In this document: one piece after another, positions 1-8,550 of the stretch | How positions within the stretch are numbered: the stretch's first letter is position 1 | Layout of the letters: each line of letters begins with the position of its first letter | Assembly (NCBI GenBank): GCA_017617525.1 | Contig: JAFZWA010000055.1 | Coordinates: 1 to 45,723, forward strand | DNA length: 45,723 bases | Reading direction: 5' to 3' | From: Clostridiales bacterium | Lineage (GTDB): Bacteria; Bacillota; Clostridia; Saccharofermentanales; Saccharofermentanaceae | Position numbers and translations under genes: made by a program | The notes under the pieces: model-generated | The model's database searches: none | What the model saw: only the letters and a program-made list of their open reading frames with translations | Told to the model about the DNA's origin: nothing

Positions 1-465
1 GAGCGCATCCTTTTCTTCAAAGCCGGTCTCTCTTCCGTAGTAGAGGATCAGCGTCATGATGCCGTCGTCTTTTAGGAGCTCGAGTCCTGCTTCGATCGCG
101 GGGATACTTGTTTCTTTTTTCGTGAATATATTATGGTCGCCTTTCGGAAGCCATCCGAAGTTAAATGTGATACAGGATACCGTTCCTTTTTCGGCGTGTT
201 TTCCCATCTCACTATGACTTTCCAGAAGCACGTCGGCACGATCGGAAAGACCCTTCTTTTCGAGAAGTTCCTTTGTACTTCTTACCGCGTCTTCCTGAAT
301 ATCGAACGCGATGACTTTGCCGGACTCGCCGACAAGCTCACAGAGCATCGCCGTATCGTTGCCGCGGCCTGCCGTCGCGTCGATACAGAGATCGCCTTCT
401 TTTACGTGTTCACGGATAACTTTGGAAATGATGTCGAGCGCGCTGAAAGATGGTCTTCTGTCCAT
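1..465 (-). CDS. mnmM: tRNA (mnm5s2U34)-methyltransferase MnmM (YtqB family), 3' end outside window
   Basis: Class I SAM-dependent methyltransferase that in this family adds the final methyl group to wobble uridine 34 of certain tRNAs. Reading the minus strand from ATG at 465 gives 155 residues open to the window edge. The SAM-binding stretch reads IDATAGRGNDTAMLCELVGE and then AFDIQEDAV, a close match in pattern to YtqB-type proteins (D-A-T-x-G-x-G-x-D-T, then AFDIQ). Further on come FNFGWLPKGDHNIFTKKETS and YYGRETGFEEK, also at the spacing typical of the family. A GGAG-like ribosome site lies before the ATG, 7 bp after the stop of the ArsR gene, so it is probably the last or a late gene of the aroK-arsR operon. 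The C-terminal 30-40 residues are missing. Family assignment is firm; the tRNA substrate is inferred from family knowledge. Confidence 0.85.
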   Translation of the reverse strand, partial: MDRRPSFSALDIISKVIREHVKEGDLCIDATAGRGNDTAMLCELVGESGKVIAFDIQEDAVRSTKELLEKKGLSDRADVLLESHSEMGKHAEKGTVSCITFNFGWLPKGDHNIFTKKETSIPAIEAGLELLKDDGIMTLILYYGRETGFEEKDAL

Positions 466-471
466 GGAAGA

Positions 472-828
472 TCACAGCTCCTCGATATGCTCTTGTCCGA
501 TCTCGAGGATCGACTTTACATGCTCATCTGCCAGTTCATAAAGGATCGCTTTTCCGGCACGGGTGTTCTTTACGAGCTTATTCTGCTTTAAGATCTTCAG
601 CTGGTGAGATACCGCTGACTGGTTCATTTCCAGCTCCGCTGCCAGATCACCGACACAAAGGGATCCGTCCATCAGAGCATAAAGGATACGGATACGTGTG
701 GAGTCACCGAATACCTTAAACAGATCGGCCAGATCATAAAGCATTTCTTCCTGCTTCTTCACCGCGGCCGTTTTCTTCGTAACTGTCGGCTTCTTCGTCT
801 CAGTTGTTTTCTTCACTGCTTTCGGCAT
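472..828 (-). CDS. ArsR/SmtB-family metal-responsive repressor
   Basis: A 118-residue winged-helix repressor. Residues 1-27 form a Lys/Thr-rich tail not usual for the family. The core runs from DLFKVFGDSTRIRILYAL through SLCVGDLAAELEMNQSAVSHQLKILKQ (helix-turn-helix) to the wing around NTRAGKAILYEL. The last helix carries D101, H103, H114 and E117, the D-x-H...H-x-x-E pattern of the alpha-5 zinc/cobalt site of CzrA/SmtB-type members, so a transition metal is the likely ligand. The sequence LCVGD has one Cys where the alpha-3 cadmium/arsenic site would have two. ATG at 828 follows AAAGGAG with a 7-nt gap. It overlaps the end of aroK by 29 bp and precedes mnmM by 6 bp, implying a translationally coupled operon. 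No metal transporter is adjacent, so the target is unknown. Confidence 0.85.
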   Translation of the reverse strand: MPKAVKKTTETKKPTVTKKTAAVKKQEEMLYDLADLFKVFGDSTRIRILYALMDGSLCVGDLAAELEMNQSAVSHQLKILKQNKLVKNTRAGKAILYELADEHVKSILEIGQEHIEEL

Positions 829-1360
829 TGTTTTCTCCTTTCGGTTCTTCCCTTCCCTGTCCGGTCAGAACGTCGAGCACTCTCTGCGCGACTGTTCTCG
901 GTCTTGTATGATAAGTACGGATCCGGATATCCGCGTATCGCAGATAAAGCGGACGTCTTTCTCTATATACGCCCATGATCGTCTGGTTCGGAGCCAGAAC
1001 GACACCGCGTTTTTTCGGATCGCCCATACGGCGCATCAGCATGTTTATATCCGTTTCCAGATATACGACTGTCGCGATCGAGCTTAAGTAGACCATGCCG
1101 TGTGAACAAAGCACGGCGCTTCCTCCGGTCGCTACGACCTTCGGTGAATCGTCTAAAGAAAAGAGCGCGTTCTCTTCTGCCTGAAGAAAGTACTGCATTC
1201 CCTTTTCCTGCTGGATCTGCGAAAGCGGCATTCCTTCCGCCTCGGCGATCAGCACGTCCGTATCGACAAACGGCACTTCCAGTTCCTGGGCAAGGATGCG
1301 TCCGATCGTACTCTTTCCGCACCCGGGCATACCGATGAGGATGATCATTTTATCTAACAA
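800..1360 (-). CDS. aroK: Shikimate kinase-like protein (AroK family)
   Basis: P-loop kinase of 186 residues expected to phosphorylate shikimate in chorismate synthesis. Walker A is GMPGCGKST (residues 10-18), the shikimate-contact DTD is 33-35, the glycine loop is ATGGSAV (77-83), and lid arginines occur in KKRG (116-119) and YRERRPLY (132-139). One point is odd: the family Arg after the conserved Phe (F-R-x-x-E) is replaced, reading YFLQAEE at 57-63, so shikimate specificity is not certain. The start is TTG at 1360: an AAAGGGGG ribosome site sits 8 nt before it, whereas the ATG at residue 5 is too far away. The last 20 residues are a polar tail overlapping the arsR start. No other aro gene is in view. 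Confidence 0.8.
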   Translation of the reverse strand: MLDKMIILIGMPGCGKSTIGRILAQELEVPFVDTDVLIAEAEGMPLSQIQQEKGMQYFLQAEENALFSLDDSPKVVATGGSAVLCSHGMVYLSSIATVVYLETDINMLMRRMGDPKKRGVVLAPNQTIMGVYRERRPLYLRYADIRIRTYHTRPRTVAQRVLDVLTGQGREEPKGENNAESSEENN

Positions 1361-1525
1361 ATTCTCGTCCCCCTTTCATGCCCTGATCCGGCTCGAAAAT
1401 ATCCTTTGCCATCACTATTAGTATATCAATACATAAGCGAAAAGGCAGACCGAAAAAAGAAACTCGTGGGAAAAATCACGAAATTTCGTGCAATATCTCT
1501 TATTTTCCGATCACCACCCCTTTGC

Positions 1526-1582
1526 TATAATGAATTTTGTTCGGAAACGGCTTTCAGAAGGACTTTTTCCACGGGCCGTTTC
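1526..1582 (+). promoter_or_regulatory. Extended -10 promoter and leader hairpin for the MATE gene
   Basis: TGCTATAAT (TG-N-TATAAT, hexamer 1526-1531) is an extended -10 element with no good -35. The predicted leader of about 85 nt contains an 8-bp stem GAAACGGC (1544-1551) / GCCGTTTC (1575-1582) followed by a T-rich run. The hairpin could be an attenuator or only an mRNA stabiliser; this is inference. Confidence 0.5.
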
Positions 1583-1620
1583 TTTTCGATTTTCCGTAAG
1601 AAAGAAAGGTTTCCGCCGTT

Positions 1621-3003
1621 ATGTCTGCGTCCTCATCTGACCAGAAACAATTCAAGAGAATGACTGAAGCACCGGTTCGCCGCCTGATCTTAAAACTGGC
1701 GGTTCCGACAACGGTCAGCATGCTCGTGACCGGAATCTATAACACGGCAGATACCTACTTCGTATCCCAGCTCGGAAAGAGCCAGTCCGCTGCCGTCGGT
1801 GTTGTTTTTTCTCTGATGGCTTTGATCCAGGCCATCGGTTTTACGCTCGGCATGGGATCCGGAAGTATCCTTTCCCGTTCACTCGGCGCCAAGGATAAGG
1901 ACACCGCCAACCGCGCGCTCTCCACGAGTTTTTTCTCCGCGCTCGGTATCGGAACCTTGATCACGATCTTCGGTCTTATCTTTATCGAACCGATCATGAA
2001 CATGCTCGGTTCCACACCGACCGCGCTTCCCTACGCGAAGACCTATGCCACATATATTCTTTTCGGCGCGCCTGTCATGATGGGCACCTACGTTCTTAAC
2101 AACCTCTGGAGATGGGAAGGAAAAGCGTTCTTCTCCATGATCGGTATCGGTCTCGGAGGCGTGCTCAACATCTTCCTCGACCCGCTCATGATCAACGTCA
2201 TGGGACTCGGTGTCGCGGGTGCCGCGATCGCAACCTTGATCTCGCAGTGCGTTTCCTTCTGCCTTCTTCTGATCCCCGTTCTCATGAAGAAGAACATCGC
2301 CAAACTCAGCATCAAACACTTTTCCAAGGACATTTCTTTCCACGGCAACATCTGGTTTACCGGACTTCCGTCCCTTCTTCGTCAGGGCCTTGCCAGTATC
2401 TCCACGATCTTTTTGAACCAGCAGGCCGGAAACCTTGCCGACGATGCCGCGCTGTCCGCGATGGGTATCTTTTCCAAGGTCGTCATGCTGATCTTCTGTA
2501 TCCTCCTTGGTATCGGCCAGGGGTACCAGCCGGTCCTCGGATATAACTTCGGCGCCAAGAAATGGGACCGCATGAAGACCGCGTATACGTTCACCTGGAT
2601 CTTCGGTACCGCGGTCATGCTCGTCTTCGCGATCCCGCTTTATATCTTCGCGCCGCAGCTGGTGCCGCTCTTTATCGACGACGCGGAGGTCATCTCCATC
2701 TGTACAAATGCCCTGCGCCTGGAAGCCTTCATGCTCCCCCTTCTGACCATTAACGTCATGTGCAACATGACCTTCCAGTCCATCGGCGAACGCTTCAAGG
2801 CATCGTTCCTTTCGTGCCTGCGCCAGGGTCTTTATTTCATCCCGTGCATCTTCATTCTTCCGTACTTCTTCGGCATCCGCGGAATCGAAGGTGTCTATCC
2901 GTTATGCGACCTTCTGACCTGTCTGACAAGCCTTCCGTTCGCGCTTCATTTTCTCTTTGTTCTGCGCGGCAAAGCGTCGGCCGAGAAGAAAGAAGCGATC
3001 TGA
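1621..3003 (+). CDS. MATE-family multidrug/toxin efflux transporter
   Basis: A 460-residue integral membrane protein with about 12 hydrophobic segments in two MatE halves, expected to export cationic compounds in exchange for Na+ or H+. The N-terminus carries the MATE signature region: LILKLAVPTTVSMLVTGIYN, then DTYFVSQLGKSQSAAVGV and GFTLGMGSGSILSRSLGAKD. The second half repeats the pattern around GLPSLLRQGLASISTIFLNQ and GIGQGYQPVLGYNFGAK. Length is normal for the DinF/MepA-like branch. GAAAGG lies upstream at a somewhat long distance; an internal ATG at residue 14 is possible. It is transcribed divergently from aroK with its own promoter. The substrate cannot be predicted. Confidence 0.9.
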   Translation: MSASSSDQKQFKRMTEAPVRRLILKLAVPTTVSMLVTGIYNTADTYFVSQLGKSQSAAVGVVFSLMALIQAIGFTLGMGSGSILSRSLGAKDKDTANRALSTSFFSALGIGTLITIFGLIFIEPIMNMLGSTPTALPYAKTYATYILFGAPVMMGTYVLNNLWRWEGKAFFSMIGIGLGGVLNIFLDPLMINVMGLGVAGAAIATLISQCVSFCLLLIPVLMKKNIAKLSIKHFSKDISFHGNIWFTGLPSLLRQGLASISTIFLNQQAGNLADDAALSAMGIFSKVVMLIFCILLGIGQGYQPVLGYNFGAKKWDRMKTAYTFTWIFGTAVMLVFAIPLYIFAPQLVPLFIDDAEVISICTNALRLEAFMLPLLTINVMCNMTFQSIGERFKASFLSCLRQGLYFIPCIFILPYFFGIRGIEGVYPLCDLLTCLTSLPFALHFLFVLRGKASAEKKEAI

Positions 3004-3032
3004 GAAGCTGTTCCCCGACAGATCTTCTTCCC

Positions 3033-3818
3033 TTATCCATCTGTCACTTCACACCACAGCCTTTTCCGCATCTCGTTAAGCGCGTATCTCTGATTCATCG
3101 GCGTCTCGATATGGATGTTTTCGTAGCGCGGCTTCCAGAGATTCTCATACACGTTCATCTCATCGTAAAGCACCGGAAGATTCATACACTTCATGCGCGT
3201 CACCATCGTCCCCTCTTCTCTGTGCACGGCCGCCATCTGATGCGTCTTGTCGTAAAGAAGAAAATTCGTATCCCCCAGTTTCTTCTCGAAGAATTCCGCC
3301 AGGTCCGGGAGTACCAGATTCCTCGGTGTTATGCACGAGATCATGACATCTGAAAAAGAACGGAAACGAAGATGCCCTTCGATATTCTTTACTTCCGCGC
3401 GGTAATTTTTCGACGCGAAAAGCACCTGCTGGATCAGATCCTTCGAATCATTCGAGAGCTTTTCCCCGCCATAGGAATTACTCTCTTCGGAGTCCCCCTC
3501 GAAAAGGATCTTTCTTCCCATCCAGTAGCCAAGACGGATATATCGGAACAAGATCTCCTCTTTGTTCGGAAGGTGCGTCAGAAAGACTTCTTTGACGATA
3601 TCCTGTGCTTCCATACCGATCTTCTTACTTAAAGAAACATATACGCTCTGCGCCTTTTCCCATTCCGTCGGGATCCATGTCGCCGTCTCCCCCAGGAGCG
3701 GAACACCGTCTTCCACATAGATACATCTCGGGATCTCCCTGCGCACATAACTTGCGTAGATACAACATAAAAAACCTTCAAATGTGCCGTCGTAAATATA
3801 TTCCAGGTCGTTCTCCAT
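3033..3818 (-). CDS. TIGR03915/DUF4130 putative DNA-repair-associated protein
   Basis: A 261-residue protein beginning LEYIYDGTFEGFLCCIYASY, characteristic of the TIGR03915 family (DUF4130). This family is usually encoded beside a radical-SAM protein related to spore photoproduct lyase (TIGR03916) and is thought to act in DNA repair or modification; its biochemistry is unknown. Here the radical-SAM partner is not adjacent, which is unusual. The C-terminus (LYDEMNVYENLWKPRYENIH) is also typical. The start is ATG at 3818, which has AGGAGG 7 nt upstream; an in-frame ATG 18 bp earlier overlaps that ribosome site and is unlikely. Two LexA-like boxes and a strong promoter lie upstream, supporting DNA-damage induction. 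It converges with the MATE gene. Confidence 0.82.
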   Translation of the reverse strand: MENDLEYIYDGTFEGFLCCIYASYVRREIPRCIYVEDGVPLLGETATWIPTEWEKAQSVYVSLSKKIGMEAQDIVKEVFLTHLPNKEEILFRYIRLGYWMGRKILFEGDSEESNSYGGEKLSNDSKDLIQQVLFASKNYRAEVKNIEGHLRFRSFSDVMISCITPRNLVLPDLAEFFEKKLGDTNFLLYDKTHQMAAVHREEGTMVTRMKCMNLPVLYDEMNVYENLWKPRYENIHIETPMNQRYALNEMRKRLWCEVTDG

Positions 3819-3839
3819 TTCAGGTCCTCCTTTCATTTC

Positions 3840-3894
3840 CGAATTTATGTTCGATTTGTGAGGTCATTCTAATACCGAACATTCGTTTTGTCAA
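3840..3894 (-). promoter_or_regulatory. Sigma-A promoter overlapped by LexA (SOS) boxes
   Basis: On the minus strand TTGACA (3889-3894), a 17-bp spacer and TAGAAT (3866-3871) make a near-consensus promoter for the TIGR03915 gene. A LexA/DinR-like box CGAACATTCGTTTT (3876-3889, plus strand) fills the spacer. A second, CGAATTTATGTTCG (3840-3853), sits just downstream with one mismatch to CGAAC-N4-GTTCG. A 12-bp palindrome, CCGAATATTCGG (3896-3907), lies just upstream. Repression by LexA is inferred from position and sequence. Confidence 0.7.
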
Positions 3895-4018
3895 TCCGAA
3901 TATTCGGACAGGAAAAATGAGATGATGTACCAAATAAAAAATCAGGAAAACGAAATAAAGAGGTGGTACTTATTATGAGATAATTGACGTACAGAATTCT
4001 CTTAAGGAGAAAGATCCG

Positions 4019-4801
4019 ATGGAAAAACAACTGAAGATACTGATCACAAACGATGACGGGATCGAGGCCTCCGGGATTCGCCGGCTGGCAGAAGCCTCGA
4101 CCGAATACGGTGAGGTATGGGTCGTCGCGCCGGACGGACAAAGAAGCGCTGCTTCTCACAGTCTTACGATCGACAAGTCCCTGGATGTGTATCCGGTCGA
4201 CTGGGGGAACCCGAAGATCCACGCATTTTCCTGCACTGGACTTCCGTCAGACTGTTTCCGCCTCGGCTGCAAATACGTCATGCCCGAAGAACCCGATGTT
4301 GTCTTTTCCGGGATCAATAACGGATTTAACGCCGGCTGCGATATCCAGTATTCCGCGACGGTCGGCGCCGCGTTTGACGCGGCGATGTGCGGCTACCCGG
4401 TCATTGCTTTTTCCGAAGGATTTTTAAACGACCCAAGAAGCAACGGTCATGGAAGAAAGATCACCGAAGAGTATCTTCCCGTCGTCATGAAGGCGCTTCT
4501 TACACCTGAAGAGAACAGTGCTTTTACCGTGGAAGAAAGACCGGTCCTTACGCCCGGTCAGGTCATCAACGTCAACTTTCCGGACTGCCCGATCGAGGAC
4601 TGCAAGGGGATCCTTTGGAACTGCAGAGCCAGCATGAACACGCCGTACGTCGACACATATACCGTGGACGAAGAACTCCCCGGCGGCGGTAAACGCTACT
4701 CGATCCACTGGGTGGACCGCGACCATGCCGACGAGGGCACGGACCTTCGCGCCCTTTTAGACAACTATGTATCGGTCGGTATCGTAAATAACATCAGCTG
4801 A
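4019..4801 (+). CDS. surE: 5'/3'-nucleotidase SurE
   Basis: Metal-dependent nucleoside monophosphate phosphatase of 260 residues. The N-terminus ILITNDDGIEASGIRRLAEA carries the metal-binding Asp pair, followed by VVAPDGQRSAASHSLT (metal Ser) and VVFSGINNGFNAGCDIQYSATVGAA (metal Asn), all standard SurE motifs. Length and order match the family. ATG at 4019 follows AAGGAG with a 9-nt gap. The role is usually nucleotide-pool housekeeping or stationary-phase survival; no isoaspartyl methyltransferase gene is next to it. It lies head-to-head with the SOS-controlled TIGR03915 gene, and the shared 200-bp spacer contains both control regions. Confidence 0.92.
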   Translation: MEKQLKILITNDDGIEASGIRRLAEASTEYGEVWVVAPDGQRSAASHSLTIDKSLDVYPVDWGNPKIHAFSCTGLPSDCFRLGCKYVMPEEPDVVFSGINNGFNAGCDIQYSATVGAAFDAAMCGYPVIAFSEGFLNDPRSNGHGRKITEEYLPVVMKALLTPEENSAFTVEERPVLTPGQVINVNFPDCPIEDCKGILWNCRASMNTPYVDTYTVDEELPGGGKRYSIHWVDRDHADEGTDLRALLDNYVSVGIVNNIS

Positions 4802-4875
4802 AAATCTGTGCAAAAAAAGTCGAGAATCGAAACGACCTTCTACGTTAAGATGAGCTCACAAAGGAGGTAGGCCAA

Positions 4876-5748
4876 GTGGACGAACATAAAGAAGCGGTAC
4901 GAGCCATGCAGGATTACATCAGTGAGCATTTAAGCGAAGAGATCACTCCCGCCGATCTTGCGAAGGTATCGTCGTTTTCTCCCTGGTACGCAAGGCGGCT
5001 CTTCATCGAGCACCTCGGGATGACGCCGGCAGTTTACATCAGGCGCCTGAAACTGTCGAAATCAGCCCTGCGTTTAAGAGATGAAAATGTATCCGTACTT
5101 GATGTGGCCACGGAGATGGGATTCGGAAGTGTTGACGGATACCAGCGCGCATTCAGACGTGAGTTCGGCTGTAATCCGAAAGAGTACTCCACCAGCCCGG
5201 TCCCGATCTGGCTCTTCACTCCTTCGTTGATCATTGAAAGAGAAAGGAATGACGATAATATGAGTGAGATCAGAAACGTTTTTATCCAGGTAATCGAAAA
5301 GCCGGCCAGAAAGGTCATCATCAAAAGAGGCATCAAAGCTACTGAATACTGGAGCTACTGTAATGAAGTCGGATGCGACGTCTGGGGACTTCTGACGAGC
5401 ATCAAGTCCTTAAGCGGTGAACCGGTCTGCCTGTGGCTTCCGGAACACCTGAGAAAGCCGATCACAAACGAGTACGTTCAGGGTGTAGAAGTCGAGCCGG
5501 ATTATTCCGGAAACATCCCGGAAGGTTTCGAGGTCATCGATCTTCCTGCCGCGACATATCTTCTCTTCAGAGGTGAGCCCTTCGCCGAGGAGAACTACGA
5601 ATCCGCGATCACGGAGATCTGGGATGCCGAGAAGAAATATGATCCGGAATTCATCGGATATGCCTGGGACGACAAGAACCCGAGGGTCCAGCTGGAGCCT
5701 CGTGGAGAACGTGGCTACATCGAGCTCGTTCCCGTAAAGAAGATCTGA
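4876..5748 (+). CDS. AraC-family regulator with C-terminal GyrI-like effector-binding domain
   Basis: A 290-residue regulator. Residues 1-106 hold two helix-turn-helix motifs (ITPADLAKVSSFSPWYARRLF and VLDVATEMGFGSVDGYQRAFRREFG). Residues 130-290 resemble the GyrI-like / AraC effector-binding fold (VIEKPARKVIIKRGIKATEYW ... LPAATYLLFRGEPF ... YIELVPVKK). This N-terminal HTH plus GyrI-like order is that of Rob-type regulators that bind amphipathic drugs or metabolites, so an efflux or detoxification target is plausible. The start is GTG at 4876, with AAGGAGG 8 nt upstream. It sits alone between surE and a bidirectional terminator. The MATE gene 2 kb upstream is a possible but unproven target. 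Confidence 0.88.
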   Translation: MDEHKEAVRAMQDYISEHLSEEITPADLAKVSSFSPWYARRLFIEHLGMTPAVYIRRLKLSKSALRLRDENVSVLDVATEMGFGSVDGYQRAFRREFGCNPKEYSTSPVPIWLFTPSLIIERERNDDNMSEIRNVFIQVIEKPARKVIIKRGIKATEYWSYCNEVGCDVWGLLTSIKSLSGEPVCLWLPEHLRKPITNEYVQGVEVEPDYSGNIPEGFEVIDLPAATYLLFRGEPFAEENYESAITEIWDAEKKYDPEFIGYAWDDKNPRVQLEPRGERGYIELVPVKKI

Positions 5749-5785
5749 AACGATCTTAATTGAAAAACACATAACCCCTTCAAAC

Positions 5786-5826
5786 AAAAAACCTCGTTCC
5801 GGCTTTCCGTCGGAACGAGGTTTTCT
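5786..5826. terminator. Bidirectional intrinsic terminator
   Basis: A 12-bp stem, AACCTCGTTCCG / CGGAACGAGGTT, flanked by an A-run on the left and TTTT on the right, between the convergent AraC-like gene and clpC. Confidence 0.85.
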
Positions 5827-5852
5827 GATATTAAAACACTTTTGGAGGGTGG

Positions 5853-8537
5853 TTACTCTTCTGCTTCCGCCATGGCCGGAGCTTTGACTTCCGCTTCCTT
5901 TTTGCGGATCACGATCTCATCGCCTTCCGCGTCTACCAATGCGGTGGATCCGGAATCAACGGTTCTGTCGAGAAGTGCCTCGGAGAACTTATCCTCGACC
6001 ATGGACTGGATGACACGCTTGAGCGGTCTTGCGCCGTACTGCGGGTCGTAGCCCTTCTTCGCAAGGAGTTCTCTTGCGGCGTCTGTCAGCTCGATCTCGA
6101 TACCGAGTTCCTTGACGCGCTTGCTGAGGCTCTCTGTCAGCAGATCAACGATCTTGAGGATCGACTGCTTGCCGAGCATTCTGAAGAAGATGATCTCATC
6201 GACACGGTTGATGAACTCCGGATTGAAGGCCTTCTTCAGTTCCTCGAGAACGAGTTCTTTTGCCTCGCTGTAGGACTTGCCGCCGTATAGCTTATCTGCG
6301 TCCGCCTCATCGAAGAACGGATCGTCCGTCTTCTTTTCCGTCGGGATCGAGAAGCCGATATGGCGTCCCGCGGATGTGGTCAGCATTCTGGCACCGATGT
6401 TCGATGTCATGATGATGATCGTATTCTTAAAGTCAACGACACGTCCCTGACCGTCTGTCAGACGACCGTCATCGAGGATCTGCAGCATGGAGTTGAAGAT
6501 CTCCGGATGCGCTTTTTCGATCTCGTCGAAAAGCACTACGGAATACGGCTGACGGCGTACCTTCTCGGTGAGCTGTCCGCCCTCTTCGTAACCGACATAA
6601 CCCGGCGGCGAACCGATGAGTTTCGCGGAGTCGTGCTTCTCCATGTATTCGGACATGTCGACTCGGATCAACGCGTTTTCGTTACCGAACATGACCTCGG
6701 CAAGTGCTTTTGCCAGCTCGGTCTTACCGACACCGGTAGTACCGAGGAAGATGAACGAACCGGAAGGACGCTTCGGATCTTTCAGTCCGAGACGGGATCT
6801 TCTGATCGCCTTGGCGATCGCCGTGACCGCCTCATCCTGGCCGATAACACGCTTCTTGAGCTCTTCTTCGAGAGTCTTCAGACGCTCGGCGTCGCTCTCG
6901 GTGATCTTCTTGACCGGGATACCCGTCCAGTGAGCTACGATGTCCGCGATGTCGTCAGGTGTCAGCGCGAGATCCTTCTCGGAACTTACGACCTGCTGAC
7001 GGAGTGTGCTGAGTTTTTCCTCGAGCACGGTCTCTTCGTCACGGAGCTTCTGCGCAGTCTCGAAGTCCTGATTGTTCACGGCTTCCTGCTTCAGACGCAT
7101 GATCTCGTTAATTCTCTCACCGATCTTCTTTGTTTCGTCCGGCTCAGTCGAAGACTTGATACGGAGTCGGGAAGCGGCCTCGTCGATCAGGTCGATCGCC
7201 TTATCCGGCAGGAATCTGTCGGTGATATAACGGCTGCTCAGGATGACCGCCGCGTCGATCGCGTCGTCCGGGATCTTGATTCCGTGATGCTCTTCGAACT
7301 TGCTTCGGATACCCTTTAAGATCAGGATCGTATCCGTTGTGCTCGGCTCCTTAACGAGGACCTGCTGGAAACGACGCTCCAGAGCGGAGTCCTTTTCGAT
7401 ATGCTTTCTGTACTCATCCAGTGTCGTCGCGCCGATGACATGCAGATCACCTCTTGCCAGAAGCGGCTTGAGCATGTTGGCTGCGTCCATTGCGCCGTCT
7501 GCGTTACCTGCGCCCATGATGGTGTGGAGCTCATCGATGAAAAGGATAACATCGCCGGCCTTTGTCGCCTCTTCCAGAGACTTCTTGAAACGGTCTTCGA
7601 ATTCACCTCTGAACTTGGTGCCTGCGACCATGGAAGCGAGGTCCAGGGAAAGTACTCTCTTTCCTGCGAGAAGATCCGGAACGTCCTTGTTGTAGATCTT
7701 CTGGGCAAGGCCCTCGGCGATCGCCGTCTTACCTACACCAGGTTCACCGATCAGGACCGGATTGTTCTTCGTTCTTCGAACGAGGATCTGCATGACACGG
7801 GAGATCTCTTCTTCACGTCCGATAACCGGATCGATACGTCCTTCTTTTGCCTCTGCCGTCAGGTCTTTGCAGAACTTGTCGAGTGTCTTTGTCTTACCGC
7901 CGTCCTTTTCTTTTCCGCCGCGCTTGCTTGTGGCTCGGGACTTTCTGGAAGGCGCCTGGCCACCGAAGAATTTGGCTACCGGATCTTCATCCTCGGACTC
8001 GTCGGAATCTTCGACCTCGTCCTCTTCGCCCTCATCTACATCACCTTCGTCGTCGCCTTCGAATTCTTCGTTCTCTTCTCTGGCGCGCTCTCTTAAGATA
8101 TCGATCAGGTCTTCGGCAGCTTCCTTTGCGTCGAAGTCATGGTAGGCAAGGATACGGAACGCCGTGCACTGGCCGTCCTTAAGGATCGCAAGCAGCACAT
8201 GCTCCGGCTCGACGACGTTCTTGCCCGTCTTCTTTGTGAGGAACTCGGCAAGGTACAGAAGTCGCTTGGTTCGGTTCGTGCAGTGCGTGAAGATCTCGTT
8301 CGGATCTCCTTCTCTTTCGACAAACGCGCCGGGCTCTCTACCTGTGATCTTTACGATCTCGCCCATGACGACGTTCTGGCCGACGCCATATCGGCTTAAG
8401 ATCTCATCGACCGGCGTCATCGAAGCATCCGACAGCGCCAGGAGGATGTGCTCCGTACCGATGAAATTCAGGTTAAAAGATGCCGCGTACATATGCGCAC
8501 GGGAAAGCATCTCCATTGTTCTTTTCGATATATTCAT
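5853..8537 (-). CDS. clpC: ATP-dependent Clp protease ATP-binding subunit ClpC
   Basis: Hsp100/AAA+ unfoldase of 894 residues that feeds substrates to ClpP. The order is N-domain (1-150), D1 with Walker A GEPGVGKT (264-271) and Walker B ILFIDE (331-336), a middle domain with a UVR motif (about 475-515), and D2 with Walker A GTTGVGKT (599-606) and pore loop GYVGYEEGG (646-654). The UVR middle domain and the ctsR-mcsA-mcsB context separate it from ClpB. The linker between N-domain and D1 is unusual: residues about 153-186 are almost all Asp/Glu, followed by a Lys/Arg-rich stretch, making a long charged insertion. ATG at 8537 has AGGGGG 8 nt upstream and lies 13 bp after mcsB. The operon is expected to be under CtsR. 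Confidence 0.96.
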   Translation of the reverse strand: MNISKRTMEMLSRAHMYAASFNLNFIGTEHILLALSDASMTPVDEILSRYGVGQNVVMGEIVKITGREPGAFVEREGDPNEIFTHCTNRTKRLLYLAEFLTKKTGKNVVEPEHVLLAILKDGQCTAFRILAYHDFDAKEAAEDLIDILRERAREENEEFEGDDEGDVDEGEEDEVEDSDESEDEDPVAKFFGGQAPSRKSRATSKRGGKEKDGGKTKTLDKFCKDLTAEAKEGRIDPVIGREEEISRVMQILVRRTKNNPVLIGEPGVGKTAIAEGLAQKIYNKDVPDLLAGKRVLSLDLASMVAGTKFRGEFEDRFKKSLEEATKAGDVILFIDELHTIMGAGNADGAMDAANMLKPLLARGDLHVIGATTLDEYRKHIEKDSALERRFQQVLVKEPSTTDTILILKGIRSKFEEHHGIKIPDDAIDAAVILSSRYITDRFLPDKAIDLIDEAASRLRIKSSTEPDETKKIGERINEIMRLKQEAVNNQDFETAQKLRDEETVLEEKLSTLRQQVVSSEKDLALTPDDIADIVAHWTGIPVKKITESDAERLKTLEEELKKRVIGQDEAVTAIAKAIRRSRLGLKDPKRPSGSFIFLGTTGVGKTELAKALAEVMFGNENALIRVDMSEYMEKHDSAKLIGSPPGYVGYEEGGQLTEKVRRQPYSVVLFDEIEKAHPEIFNSMLQILDDGRLTDGQGRVVDFKNTIIIMTSNIGARMLTTSAGRHIGFSIPTEKKTDDPFFDEADADKLYGGKSYSEAKELVLEELKKAFNPEFINRVDEIIFFRMLGKQSILKIVDLLTESLSKRVKELGIEIELTDAARELLAKKGYDPQYGARPLKRVIQSMVEDKFSEALLDRTVDSGSTALVDAEGDEIVIRKKEAEVKAPAMAEAEE

Positions 8538-8550
8538 AGGTCATTCCCCC

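Noticed and set aside
133..591. A 152-codon plus-strand frame at the window start
   Set aside because: The real gene here is mnmM on the minus strand, open to the window edge, with class I methyltransferase motifs.
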